From Guillardia theta CCMP2712 (taxonomy: Eukaryota; Cryptophyceae; Pyrenomonadales; Geminigeraceae), in the NCBI RefSeq assembly GCF_000315625.1, contig NW_005434544.1:139174-179876 (forward strand): a DNA stretch of 40,703 bases, read 5' to 3'. The notes under the pieces are model-generated. The model saw only the letters and a list, made by a program, of their open reading frames with translations, searched no databases and was not told where the DNA came from. The position numbers and the translations under genes are program-made. Shown in pieces: positions 20,904 to 31,639 of this stretch (position 1 is the first letter of the stretch; each line of letters begins with the position of its first letter).

Positions 20904-23900
20904 ATGCAATACAAACTTGTTCTGGTCGTTTTTGCGCTGCTCTTTGCAGCAAACCTTAGCACAACCTCGGCGGCTGTGCTCAACATCTACGGAGCTGGAA
21001 GTACCTTCGTGCAGGACGTGTATGAAGGAGCTGTCTATACGTACCAGTTCGTGAACCCCAACGTGAAAGTGCACTATCACCCGACGGGATCAGGAGGAGG
21101 GTTGAAGCGTATCATGCAAGGAAGCACGATGTCGCCTGATTCGCACGGACCTCCTTACGACATCGACTTCTGTGGCTCAGACGAGATCCTGACACCTGAT
21201 GACTACAAGAAGTATCCTGACATGCAGCTTTACCCTGCTATCGCAGGAGCAGTCGTTCCCATCTACAACATCCCTGAGCTGCCAACAAATCTCGACCTGA
21301 TTCTGCACATGCAGACTATCGTCGACATCTTTGCCGGGAAGATTGAGTACTGGAACCATCCCAGCATCGTCGATAACAACAAGGGAAACAATGGAGTGGA
21401 CGCCATCCTGGCTACAGTCAACCAGAAGATCAAGGTGTTCGTCAGGTCTGATTCTTCCGGTACCACCGAAATCTTCAAGAATACCCTCTCTGACGTCGAC
21501 CCCATGTTCAATGTCTACTTCGGCATCGCAAACAACTCCAACACCGCCTGGAAGTCTCCCTACCTTGGCAACAACTACACGCATGCACGCGATGGGAACC
21601 CTGGGGTGGCTTCAGGGGTAGTTGCCACACCCTACGGCATCGGTTACTCCGTGCTCAGTGACGCTGTGAGAATCGGGCTGCGCATGGCGAGCGTGGTGAA
21701 GCCAGGAAGCACGCAGGTCGTGAAGCCAACGGAAGAAGGAGTGGAGTTCGCCGTGTCGGAGAAGGGGATGGGTAGGCTACTGTCTCCTCTCTCGCACCTC
21801 CCGTGCTGACTTCCCTTGCAGACTTTGGCAACAACGGCGACAGCCCCGACCACCTGACAGCCAACGTGTTCAACGCCAAGGGTCTGCTTGCCTGGCCCAT
21901 GGCTGGATACTCCTACCTTGCCATGAGGAAGGATACCATTCGCACCGGAGGGTCCTGCGAGACTCGCGCGGCGACTGTTGCTTACTGGGAGTGGTTCCAT
22001 ACCTCTCCTGCTGCCAACGACATCGCACGTACCCACGGCTTCTCTCCCCTGCCCATCATCGTGAGGAACACAGTGCTTGCTCGCCTCAAGGAGGACATCC
22101 TGTGCAAGGGAGTCCCAGTGGTCAAGCCGACGCCCTTCCTCGACGTCAACCAGTCCACCATCCCTGCACTCTCTCCCTTCATGACCATCCTCTCCCAGTC
22201 CTACTCGGTCAGCGAGTCGTCAACTGCTCCCTGCCCCTCGCTGACTTAACGTGCAGGACATCAACGCGTCTGCGATGCTCGTCAACTTCGAGAACAAGAG
22301 CTCCAGCGTCTCTCTGACCTACGGCTCCAAGGACCGCGCGGGCATCTCGCTTGTTCGATCCTCCCAGTACGTCTTGGAGTGCAGCTGTGAAGCAAGCCTG
22401 ACAAACACTTCAGGTTGCCCTCCAACACCAAGTCGCAGTACATGCAGGCGCCTCTTGCTGGCGTTGTCTTCGGTCTTCTCTTCAACCTCTGCGGCAACGC
22501 CAGGCTCACGGACACGTGCAAGTACAAGAGCACAAAGATCTCCGTCAGCGCCTCCACCATCTCCAAGATCGTCAGCTCACCCACGGTGACGTGGAAGGAT
22601 GTCGACCCGTCGCTTCCCCCCGAGATCCTCTCCTCCAAGCTCACCGTCCTGTGCCCGACCAAGGGCTCGGAGATGCAGACAGTGGCTACCGAGTATCTTG
22701 CGAGGGAGAACAAGTCCTTCACCATGAGCTCATGGAACTGCGGCTCCTCCAACCACTTCCTTGACACGCAGACCATCTACGGGTACGTCACTGAGCGATC
22801 AGACATCGTTGCACTCTCCTCGCTCGTCAGCCTGCCCTCGGGGCTCAACGTGGCCTCCCTCAAGAACGGATCGGTCGGCCCCGTCGACTTCTCCCTCGTC
22901 GCTGTCATGAAATGTGCTACCCCGCAGACGCTACTGCCGGGAGGCGCCGGGTACAATCTCAACGAGGGGGACATGTCAAAGGGCTGCTACCCCTTTGCCG
23001 AGTCGTACAGCATCATGACTCAGCTCCAGTACAAGAAGGATCTCCAGCTGAATCTCACCTGTGAAGGTAACGACCCTGTCATCACCATGCAGGAGTACCT
23101 CGGGTGGATCTACGGGCATCCCCTAGCGACGGGCTACATCCAGGGCCTCAACTACAACTCCAGCTTGACCGGGCAGGGCCTCGCTCCCATCGCCTTCGCC
23201 GACATCCAGAAGAGCCACCAGCTCGTGCAAGCCATCTCCTGCGACGGGTTTAGCCTCCTCAACCCCTCCTCCCTCCAGCCCAACACGACTGCCTACATCC
23301 TCCTCGGAGCCGTCCTCTTCGTCGCCGCTCTCCTCCTCGGCTCCATCATGTTCGCCGTGCGCAGCGGCAAGGTAGACATCAACAAGGTGCTCGCAGCCGT
23401 CTTCGCCGAGGTGATAGCGTACATCTCATGCCAGCGCAGCAGCTGACGAGTTTGCGCAGGAGATCTGCATCCTTTCTGACTGCGTTATCAACGTGGCCGA
23501 CGTTCTCTCCTTCATGCTCACCATCATCATCAACGTCGTCGGCAGGTTTGGCGCTTGTGCTGATGTGTCAGCGGCAGCTGGGGAAGGGGGAGCTGAACGT
23601 TTTCCCGCAGCAAGAGCCTGATCAACATCCTTCCCGTCTGTATCCTCTGCTCGGCCGCCAGCTGGATCGCGACCTTCTCGACGCTGCGACTTTCGTTCCT
23701 GCAGTTCAAGCACATCATGATCCAGAGGGACAAGAACAAGCACGACCACTTCATCATGAAGCACACCAAGAACGTCATCGACGACATGTACCCCGAGACA
23801 AAGAAGCTGAGGAAGGAGACGTCCACCTCCTCCCGCATCTCCCCCTCCCCCGTCCCCGAGGACCCGGAGATCGCCATGCTCGAGAAGAAGATTTTCCGTC

Positions 23901-24673
23901 ACTTCACCGTCCTGCGCGAGAGTTCCACCACCATGGGCAACATCAGCAGCCTGGACCTCCTGGAGGACCTGCAGCGCGAGGCTGCGCGTCTCAAGGGCGA
24001 TCTCTTCATGGTGGCGTTCGAAGTTGTTCCTACCGCAGCTCTCTCGCTCAAGATCATGCTCACGCTCGAGCAGACCTCAGCTGTCAACTTGGCCTCCCTG
24101 CTCCTCTCCACCGTCGTCTTTGGCATGAAGACCAGCGGCCTGTCTACCTACCCGTCGCTCCTTCGCGATATCAACAGAGAGAAGTAAGTCTCCCATCTCT
24201 CTCCTTCTCCCCTCCTTCTCCCCTCCTTCTCCTCTTCTCTCCCCTCTTCTCCCCTCCTTCTCTTCTTCTCTCCCCTCTTCTCCCCTCCTTCTCTCCTTCT
24301 CCTTCCCTTCTTCTCCCTGCTCTCTTTCCCTTCTCTTCTGTCCTCCACCTTGTCTCCTCCCTCCTCTTTTCTCTCGTCTCCCCTTCTCCCTTCCCTCTCT
24401 TCCTCTCCTCTCTTCCCGGTCTTGACTTTCCTTCCCTCCTCCATCCATTCACTCTCCTCACTTCTTCTTTGCAGGATCCTCATTGCCAACGAAGTCAGGA
24501 TGCTCATGGACGACGTGAAGAACGACCTTGTCATGCCCATCACAGTCTCCGTGGAGGGCAAGCAGGAGGCGAGCACAGCAGGGGCAGCAGTGAGGCACGA
24601 AGTCGACCTATCCAGCACTCCAGTCAGGATGGAGGGAATGTCGGCAGTGGTGCCAGGACCAGGAGCAGAGTGA
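20904..24673 (+). CDS. Secreted/membrane protein with two tandem PstS-like phosphate-binding domains
   Basis: Seven exons join in phase: 20904-21771, 21822-22207, 22257-22366, 22414-23410, 23460-23545, 23611-24183 and 24475-24673. They encode 1072 residues. Residues 1-23 form a signal peptide. The first domain follows the PstS/PBP-like pattern: IYGAGSTFVQDVYEG, HPTGSGGGLKRI, DFCGSDEIL, AIAGAVVPIYNIP, DIFAGKIEYWNHPSI and FVRSDSSGTTEIFKN, the last matching the RSDxSGTT phosphate loop. A second, degenerate copy follows (APLAGVVFGLLFNL, SASTISKIVSSPTVTWKDV), with the loop replaced by CPTKGSEM. Many Asn-X-Ser/Thr sequons fit a luminal or outside location. A helix AYILLGAVLFVAALLLGSIM (about 750-769) is followed by further hydrophobic segments (about 797-845 and 960-1000) and a charged, Ser/Pro-rich intracellular-looking stretch. 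No kinase, cyclase or ABC motif is visible. A receptor or uptake role for phosphate is inference. Confidence 0.85.
24184..24474 (+). repeat. Pyrimidine-rich CTCC/TTCT low-complexity intron
   Basis: The last intron of the PstS-like gene is the only long one in that gene (291 nt). It consists mostly of CTTCTCTCCCCTCTTCTCC-like units, pyrimidine-rich on the sense strand. Confidence 0.8.
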
Positions 24674-24845
24674 ATATGTGGTTTTTATCTTATAGATTGA
24701 TCGGCATTGATGTTGTTGAATTGTTAAGTTTGTGTTGAATTTTCAAGCGTGTATATACAAGCATACAAGCTTTTACCCTAATCTATGTATCCTCCTCCTC
24801 TTTCACCAGCTCCTCCTCCTCCTCCTCCTCCTCCTCCTCCTCCGC
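24674..24845. other. 3' flank of PstS-like gene with CTC microsatellite abutting gap
   Basis: AT-richer 3' flank, then a (CTC)n run at 24813-24844 that ends exactly at the assembly gap. The repeat is the likely reason for the assembly break. Confidence 0.7.
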
Positions 24846-24945
24846 NNNNNNNNNNNNNNNNNNNNNNNNNNNNNNNNNNNNNNNNNNNNNNNNNNNNNNN
24901 NNNNNNNNNNNNNNNNNNNNNNNNNNNNNNNNNNNNNNNNNNNNN
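24846..24945. other. Assembly gap of exactly 100 N
   Basis: One hundred N bases, a conventional placeholder length for a gap of unknown size. A CTC microsatellite is on the left and the last visible intron of CDC40 on the right. The missing terminal exon of CDC40 must lie within it. Confidence 0.95.
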
Positions 24946-24978
24946 GCGTCAGACGCGTCGACTCCTAGCTGATATCAC

Positions 24979-26805
24979 CTTGAACTTGCGGTAAACCTTG
25001 GCAGACTTCCAGTCCCACAGCCAAAGTCGACCTAGCAAACCAGTGAGAAGGGAAACGAGCGAAAGAATGGAGGAGGAGGAGGAGGAGGAGGAGGAGGAGG
25101 AGGAGGAGGAGGAGGAGGAGGAGGAGGAGGAGGAGGAGGAAGAGAGGAGGAGGAGGATAAGGATGAGGAAGAGGAGGAGGAGGAGGAGAGTGCAGGAAAC
25201 GCACCATCTCCATCGCCACTGAGGACGTACTTGAGATCGGGCGAAACTCCAACCTGACAGAACACTCAGCAAACCTGCAAACCATCTCATCGCAACGTGA
25301 CTCCACCTGGCATGCGTATCCAGCGATCGTGTGCCCCACGAAGAGCTTCTTCTTGTTCAACTTGAACCTGCGCGACCGTCAAGCACGGGAGGCAGCGCTG
25401 GCCGGCCTTACCTGTCTCCACTCATGTAGCACAGGATCTGGTTGTCCAGCGACTGACACAGCAGGTACTTGGGGTTGCCGTTGTCGAAGGGGGCGGCGGT
25501 GACTGCGGGCATGGCATGCATCCAGGGTTCGCTGATGTGCTTCATGGGAGCGGTACCGATGCCGTACTCCCAGAGGAAGAGCTTCTTGTCGTCGGCCGTC
25601 GACACGACCCTCCTGTTCCCGTCGATGAAGGTAACGGTATTGACGGCGCCGAGGTGCTGGATGTACTCTTGCACCAGCGAGCTCCTGTTGGGGTGCCTTG
25701 GGTCCCACTGCAGGATGTTCTTGCAGGAAGAGCCTGCGAGGATGTTGTCGTCGCCTGGATGGATCTTCACCGAGTATGGGATACCCTTTGACCTCCAGCT
25801 CTTCAGGCAAGTCCCAGTCTCTGTGTCCCAGTACCGCACGACCTTGTCGTAGCCGACGGACGCGAACTGCCTGCCATCGGTAGAGAAGCAAATGTCTCTC
25901 ACGGCCTTCTGATGACCCATGTAAGTGCGGAGAGTCTTGCGATTGTTGTAAACATCCCAGATCTTGATCTTGCAGTCCATGGAAGCAGAGAGCAGCAGAT
26001 GGCCTGTCTTGGGGAACCAGCGGATCGCCTGAACTCCCTTGGTATGACCAGACCAGGTGTGAACGGAGACTTTGGGAATGTAGGATTGAGGCTCAACCGC
26101 CTTGATGTCGGTCGGCGCATCGATCCAAGTTCGACCCTGGTAATCCTTTGTCTCCTTTCCATGAAAGATGCTCGAGGCCTCAAAGATGGAGACCTCTGCC
26201 TTCTCCTTCACCGTCTCGGCTGCTTCCTTGGCCGCCTTCTCCGCCTCTTCGATGGCCTTCACGTCCTGAGCCATCTCCGCAGCTTCCTCTGACGTCATCG
26301 CAGTGCCCAGACCAGCGAGCACCTGTTCAGCTGCCGAGTCGTCAAGCTTCCTCTTCTTCGCATCACGCTTGGTGGCCTGATGGACAGTCCTCCCCTGCAT
26401 CAGGTTCCATGCCGAACGGTCGCCGACTATGTTGGAGCCGAACATGCTGTCGTTAGCGGCCGAAGGGTCCATCGCGAACCCGAAGGTGTTGAAGGTTTGG
26501 TGCTGCTCTTCGAAGTGAAAATCTGCCACGTTGGTTCGCTCGATGAAGCCCCCCAGCGTGTTCCGCATGCCTGGAGTGATGCCGTTCTGGTAGTAGGGGT
26601 TGGACGGCCCGGCCTCGGGGGTCCACAGAGCCTCGTAGGAGGGGTTGTAGGTGACCATCTTGGAGTTGTTCGCCACCATCTTTTGAGTCTCGCTCGTGAG
26701 ATCTGCCTTGCCCACATCGGGAGCCGCTTGCACTGTGATGGCAAGTGAGCCCTGAGACTTGGACTTGTTGTCCTCATCCGATCCGTATCCGAACACTGCG
26801 TCCAT
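24979..26805 (-). CDS. CDC40: Pre-mRNA splicing factor Prp17/CDC40 (WD40), last exon lost in gap
   Basis: Second-step spliceosomal WD40 protein. Exons 25412-26805, 25307-25367, 25205-25253 and 24979-25031 give 519 codons in phase. The N-terminal half has a conserved unstructured region (NPSYEALWTPEAGPSNPY) and a charged helix rich in Ala/Glu/Lys. The WD40 propeller starts with WSGHTKGVQAIRWFPKTGHL and continues through SASMDCKIKIWD, GHQKAVRDICFSTDG, KVVRYWD and DDKKLFLWEY. It then reaches KKLFVGHTIAGYACQ and VSPDLKYVLSGDGDGRLWLW, which are highly characteristic of this family. The last visible exon ends at KVYRKFK with a donor at 24978. The expected final blade, about 35 residues plus stop, is absent because of the N gap. 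The short downstream introns contrast with the single 1394-nt first exon. Confidence 0.95.
25069..25191. repeat. GGA microsatellite in CDC40 intron
   Basis: A (GGA)n run followed by an imperfect GGA/GAT stretch on the plus strand lies between exons 24979-25031 and 25205-25253. In the sense of CDC40 it reads (TCC)n. Confidence 0.9.
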
Positions 26806-27905
26806 AATGCTTTAAATTCACTGATGCTCCGAGCCTCTCTAGTGTGGAGAAGACATCTGCCAGCGATAGAATTCTTCCTTGCAATACCTGAGTAAGAGAA
26901 TCAGGTCAGTCACATGTATGATGATCTCAGTGTTTGGATAGAGAAAGAAGGTCATAGCATTGTACTACTCTCTCTCGATCTTATGCTACTGCTAGTTTGT
27001 GCCTCAACGATGATTCACTCGGCATTTCAACCATCCCAATAGCCATGCTTTCGCATGAATCCCCTCAACGTGCCAATTTGGGGAAAAACAACACCCCTCT
27101 ATCACATTGTCACACTAACTCTCCTCATACTACCCGGCGTCCACGACTACCACGACTACTACCACAACAACCATTACAACCATCCTCCTACACAACTTCT
27201 ACTCGTACTCGTACTCGTACTCGTACTCGTACTCGTACTCGTACTCCTACAGCAACTACAACACCTTCTCCTAGTTTTTCTCAAGCAGATAGTTCCCTCA
27301 TCCGAGTAGCTCTCGGAGTGGTCATGGTCACCATCTCAAATATGCTCAAAAAAAGAAAACGTGTCGCTCATCCAGGGTCCTCAGACACCTATATCATTGT
27401 ATCTATCTACACGTCAATTTCCCAATGAGCCATCTTGATTCCATCAATCACAGTCTCCTTCTTACTGCCGATGCATTTTCTTTCCTCCCCTGCTTTCCCT
27501 TCCGATCGCTCTATCCCGTCTGTAGCTGCTTCCATTTTCTCCCTTGCTCGCTGCCTCAACAAACTTCACTAATCCCCCTGGATGTTTGATCTACTCATTA
27601 CCCTTCTTCAACATCTCAAGCCCTCTCCTCTCTCCCCTCCCTCTCCCTTCTACCCGCTAGTCCCTGCTGCTTTCTGCTTCATGGACTCATGCCTCCCTCC
27701 TCTCTCCCTTCACTTTTCTTCTACTCCTCCTGTTCTCCCCTGAATATCAATTCTCATCTCATCCTCTACCTCTTTCCTCTACCTCTCTCCTCCTCTCCTC
27801 CTCCTGCCCTCCTCTCCTCCTCCTTCCCCTCTCCCTCTCCCTGCATCTTCCTCGTGCCCTTCGCAGCAAAGTTAACTAAAAATGCAGGATCGATTCACAG
27901 CCAAC
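26806..27905. other. 5' flank of CDC40, pyrimidine-rich, with GTACTC hexamer array
   Basis: No gene is supported. A (GTACTC)n hexamer array lies at about 27198-27246. From 27450 to 27860 the plus strand is strongly pyrimidine-rich (TCTCCCTCC-type strings). Open frames here follow the repeats. Confidence 0.6.
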
Positions 27906-28260
27906 ACTGAGAGTCCGGTCGCCGAACACTGCCGGGCCCGGACCGGGCCCGTCGCCACCGATCGGACCACGGCGTGACTGGCACGGTGCCGCCCGGCACT
28001 GCTGGTGCTCATCATGATAACTGTAAGTCAGGCTTAACTTTAGCCTGAGCTACTACCTTCAGTTGTCACGCCTGAATCTTTCGGATCAGTGAGGGTACTG
28101 AGAACCGGCGTTGAACTTCCGACTCGTGAACGCGGTGCCTGCAACCGTTGAACGCGGCAGGTTGGCAAGTTGCCATTGTGCGGTAGGACGGTCCCCCCAG
28201 GATGATGGAGAAGGCTGAAGATGGTGGCATTTATCCGGTGGGGCCGCAATGCGGCGCCGG
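27906..28260. repeat. GC-rich intergenic island C
   Basis: A moderately degenerate GC-rich block between CDC40 (-) and the repeat-protein gene (+). It contains GGACCGGGCCCGT at 27940-27952, also in island D at 31938-31950. It also contains TGAACTTCCGA at 28112-28122 (shared with B) and AACCGTTGAAC at 28143-28153 (inverted in B, nearly repeated in D). It has no coding sequence. Confidence 0.55.
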
Positions 28261-28960
28261 AGGTCAAACGGAAGTCCATGAAGAAACTTGTCACAGTGGC
28301 AGCCACCAAGCTGATGGGCTGCTGCAGTCCATAATTGAGTGCCAGATCTGAGTCTTGCGCTGAGTGTAAACGTGATTCGGACGAGTCGTCCTGAGAGCCG
28401 TGTGGTGAACTGCCAGTGGCAACAGGATAGCCAGATGATATCTGCTCGTGCATTCCGAGTTCATTCTTGTCACACCCCGAAGCCTCTTCACGGGTTGCAG
28501 ACGTCTACAGCGAACTTCTTGATGCTCAAGGTACCTGCGCTGGATCACACACAAACCAGGGTGAGGAGTAGAGATATGAAGTTTATTTGATAACACGAAC
28601 ACACTATCGATTCGTGGCACACACAGCAAGGGGAAGAACAGACCCCTCGTGGCTGTAAGAGAAGACCATAGCTTCTCTTTCTGCCCACTCCTGCTCAATG
28701 AGATTCCTTCCTGCAGCCTTCGAGCTCACCTTTACAGCAGAGCTCTGATAATCTTCTACGGTGGCTGCCAAGTCACTGATCGGGAACGATGTCGTATTAA
28801 CCCGTATTTGAGGATCACGGACGGTTCTCTATCTTCTGGGTATTCCCAGCTGCATGTAACATTCCCATCTGTGTCTGCATGTAAGATTCCCATCTATGTA
28901 TTGTGTGCACTATGTACATTCTCCTCCTCTTCAACCCTCTCACACGGCGGCCTCCCTCCC
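28261..28960. other. Intergenic, no gene recognised
   Basis: Mixed-composition sequence with no open frame that resembles a protein. A short direct duplication (CATGTAA.ATTCCCATCT) occurs at about 28853-28897. Confidence 0.4.
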
Positions 28961-29217
<257 letters not shown>

Positions 29218-29470
29218 AGCACCCCCAGGGGGTGGGGGTGCTAATGAGTCGTAGTGGGGAGGGGTAGTTGATACGACAAGGGGGGTGGTATTCCTGTGTG
29301 TTTACTTCATGGGTGGGATGGGGTGGGGACTTCTTCTCTGCAGATGTGGGGTACAGAATGTGAAGAGCAGGGGTAGTAAATTCCAGCAGCTTCATAATTT
29401 GGTGCTGGGGTGGGTGATCAAGAGGCAAGGTAATTATGAGGGGGTAGGGGTACCAAAAACTGTTTTTAAA
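29218..29470. other. G-rich intergenic tract
   Basis: Strings such as GGGGGTGGGGGTG and GGGGTAGGGGTACC (near 29440) place this in the class of G-rich tracts seen in other intergenic spaces. It forms the 5' flank of the gene at 29513. Confidence 0.5.
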
Positions 29471-29512
29471 AGGTACGTGGGTGGTCTGGCAATATCGCTG
29501 GATGGTTTCGAC

Positions 29513-31452
29513 ATGGGGGCGCTATGCGGCAAGGTCGACGTGGCGCAGGGGATAGAGAAGAGAGCAGGGATCAAAGAGAGTAGGGAGAAGACGAGAGACA
29601 CTAGCCAGAACTACATAGGAGGGGACAGCACTTGTTACAGCGGAGAAGACCTCAAGATCCAAAGCAAGATAGTCGTCAGCGAACAGTGCTTGATCTACGG
29701 AGGGTCGGTAAAGATTGAGCGAGGGAGTGAGGAGGAATTCATCAAAGTTTGTGATAATCAAACTAAGATGGTGCAAGATGCAAGTCAAGTTTCCTGCCCT
29801 ATCATACCCTTTCTTGACGATGTCGACAAGAATGAGAGAATAACGCACGGGCATCGGTTGGATGGTGATCAAGGTACAGGGCGTTGATTTTGATTATAAC
29901 TTGTATCGCGAACTTACTCTGATCTATCTAGAATGTTTTGGACCGAATGCTGATAGACATGACGACCCATCCTTGGCGAACAACACGCTGAGCGTGGAAG
30001 GAACGATCATGGATGCTTTGAGTGTGAGGGACAAGTCAAGCTATGATTCTCATCCCGGTACCTCAAACGCAGCTCTATGTGCCTGATGCATGTATGATAT
30101 GTCCCCGTCTCGTCATGTGACTTCTGCAGATGTTTCATTTGACTCGAGTGTTAGAATGTCGTTCTTCTAGCTCGATAATCCCTTCCTCGTCCCTTGATCT
30201 GTCGCCCTATGTTGAGACATTGCCATGTTTAATTGCCAACCCTTGATTCTTGTGCCCTCTATCCAGATGGCGACCAAGATTTCAGATCGTCAGAAGAGAC
30301 TTCAGAACTCAGCTCTGCTACACGTCGAAGTACGGACGAGACAAGCATCATGAAGACACCCTCGGACTGGCACCGAGCGTTCGAGGAGGAGCGAGCGAGG
30401 GCGATGGCAGAAGATAGGATGCGATCGACTGGGTCGACGAATCAGAGCACGGGGAGGTCGGATGGGGAGAGGACAGCATCAGACTGGCACCGAGCGTTCG
30501 AGGAGGAGCGAGCGAGGGCGATGGTAGAAGAGAGGATTCGATCGACTGGGTCGACGAATCAGAGCACGGGGAGGTCGGATGGGGAGAGGACAGCATCAGA
30601 CTGGCACCGAGCGTTCGAGGAGGAGCGAGCGAGGGCGATGGCAGAAGATAGGATGCGATCGACTGGGTCGGCGAATCAGAGCACGGGGAGGTCGGATGGG
30701 GAGAGGACAGCATCAGACTGGCACCGAGCGTTCGAGGAGGAGCGAGCGAGGGCGATGGTAGAAGAGAGAATGCGATCGAATAGTGACGAGGGCTGGGGCG
30801 ATGACGTCAGCAAAACGTTTTCGATGCAGCCGGTCATCGCGGAGCTCCCGGATCTTGAGAAGAGCACAGGTCTGCCTTGTCTGCATTCGGTTTTGCAGTC
30901 TCACCCCCATCCTCTCAGCCGACAGCTCAATGATTGAATCCCCGCTCTCGCTGGTGATCCTCCACGTCATTCCTCTACCCTTCCTCCTCGTCCTCCACCC
31001 TCCTCGATCACCTTGCTCCTCCACCACTTCCTCCTCTTCTCTCGTTGCTCCTCCCCTTGCTCACATTGTTCCTTGCAGGTCGACGGGGATGAGCCACGCC
31101 TGCCGGGCCTCAATCGAGCTCATTCCAACCTAGAAGTGCAGGTAACCGTCCTGCCTCTCCTCCTCTCTCCCCCCTTCCACCTCTCGCACACGGCGCTCGT
31201 GCTCGGTGCTTGCTACTTCAGTGCTCTCCCTGCTCCAGTGAGCTGACTGACTCGTTGTCTCAGCTTGCCATCCTGCTCAAGGAGGCCCAGGAGGCAGGAA
31301 GCGTCATAATTAGCTCCCCCTTGAGCGTCGACACCGACAACAGCAGTCCGCGATCCAGAGCAGGTCCGATCCGCAGCTACTGGGAGTCCGGTGTGGCTGG
31401 GGAGCAGCTGGAGGTACTAAGTTGTGTCGCCGTACTGCGGATGCCCCGCTGA
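29513..31452 (+). CDS. Unrecognised protein with 39-residue repeats and MGxLC N-terminus
   Basis: Exons 29513-29873, 29932-30057, 30267-30889, 31079-31141 and 31264-31452 join in phase to about 453 residues. I do not recognise the family. If ATG 29513 is the start, the protein begins MGALCGK, a plausible N-myristoylation/palmitoylation signal. An in-frame upstream Met exists, but the sequence before 29513 lies in a G-rich tract. The centre holds three complete and one partial 39-residue repeats, each starting SDWHRAFEEERARAM and predicted helical, linked by a Ser/Thr/Gly-rich segment (STGSTNQSTGRSDGERT). Exon edges repeat the string DGDQ. The C-terminus has LAILLKEAQEAGSVIISS and a Ser-rich tail. 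The stop at 31450-31452 reads through a possible GAG|GTACTA donor, so another 3' exon is possible. Confidence 0.55.
30362..30780 (+). repeat. 117-bp coding tandem repeat, 3.6 copies
   Basis: Units start at 30362, 30479, 30596 and 30713 (partial). Units 1 and 3 share ATGGCAGAAGATAGGATG, and units 2 and 4 share ATGGTAGAAGAGAG, so the array looks like a duplicated 234-bp dimer. The 117-bp length keeps the reading frame. Confidence 0.93.
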
Positions 31453-31639
31453 ACTCGTGGCAGGATCGATTTGTGAGAGCAGCACGATGATTTAACCTCC
31501 CGTTGTCGGCGGGATGCGGGGGAAGCAGCAGCAGGAGGAGGAGCCTGAGGACTGACTCAATGAGGGGCAGTGTAGTAAGATGAATCATGGTTAATGGAAG
31601 GGCATCAATGAGACAGGCTTCAGAAGCTAGGGCAGCCTG

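Noticed and set aside
24946-24962. ACGCGTCGAC string beside the N gap, resembling a cloning adaptor
   Set aside because: The match is short and could be chance. There is no further vector sequence, so I do not call contamination.
26997-27428. Thr/Arg-repeat open frame upstream of CDC40
   Set aside because: It follows the GTACTC hexamer array and has no conserved-looking sequence outside it.
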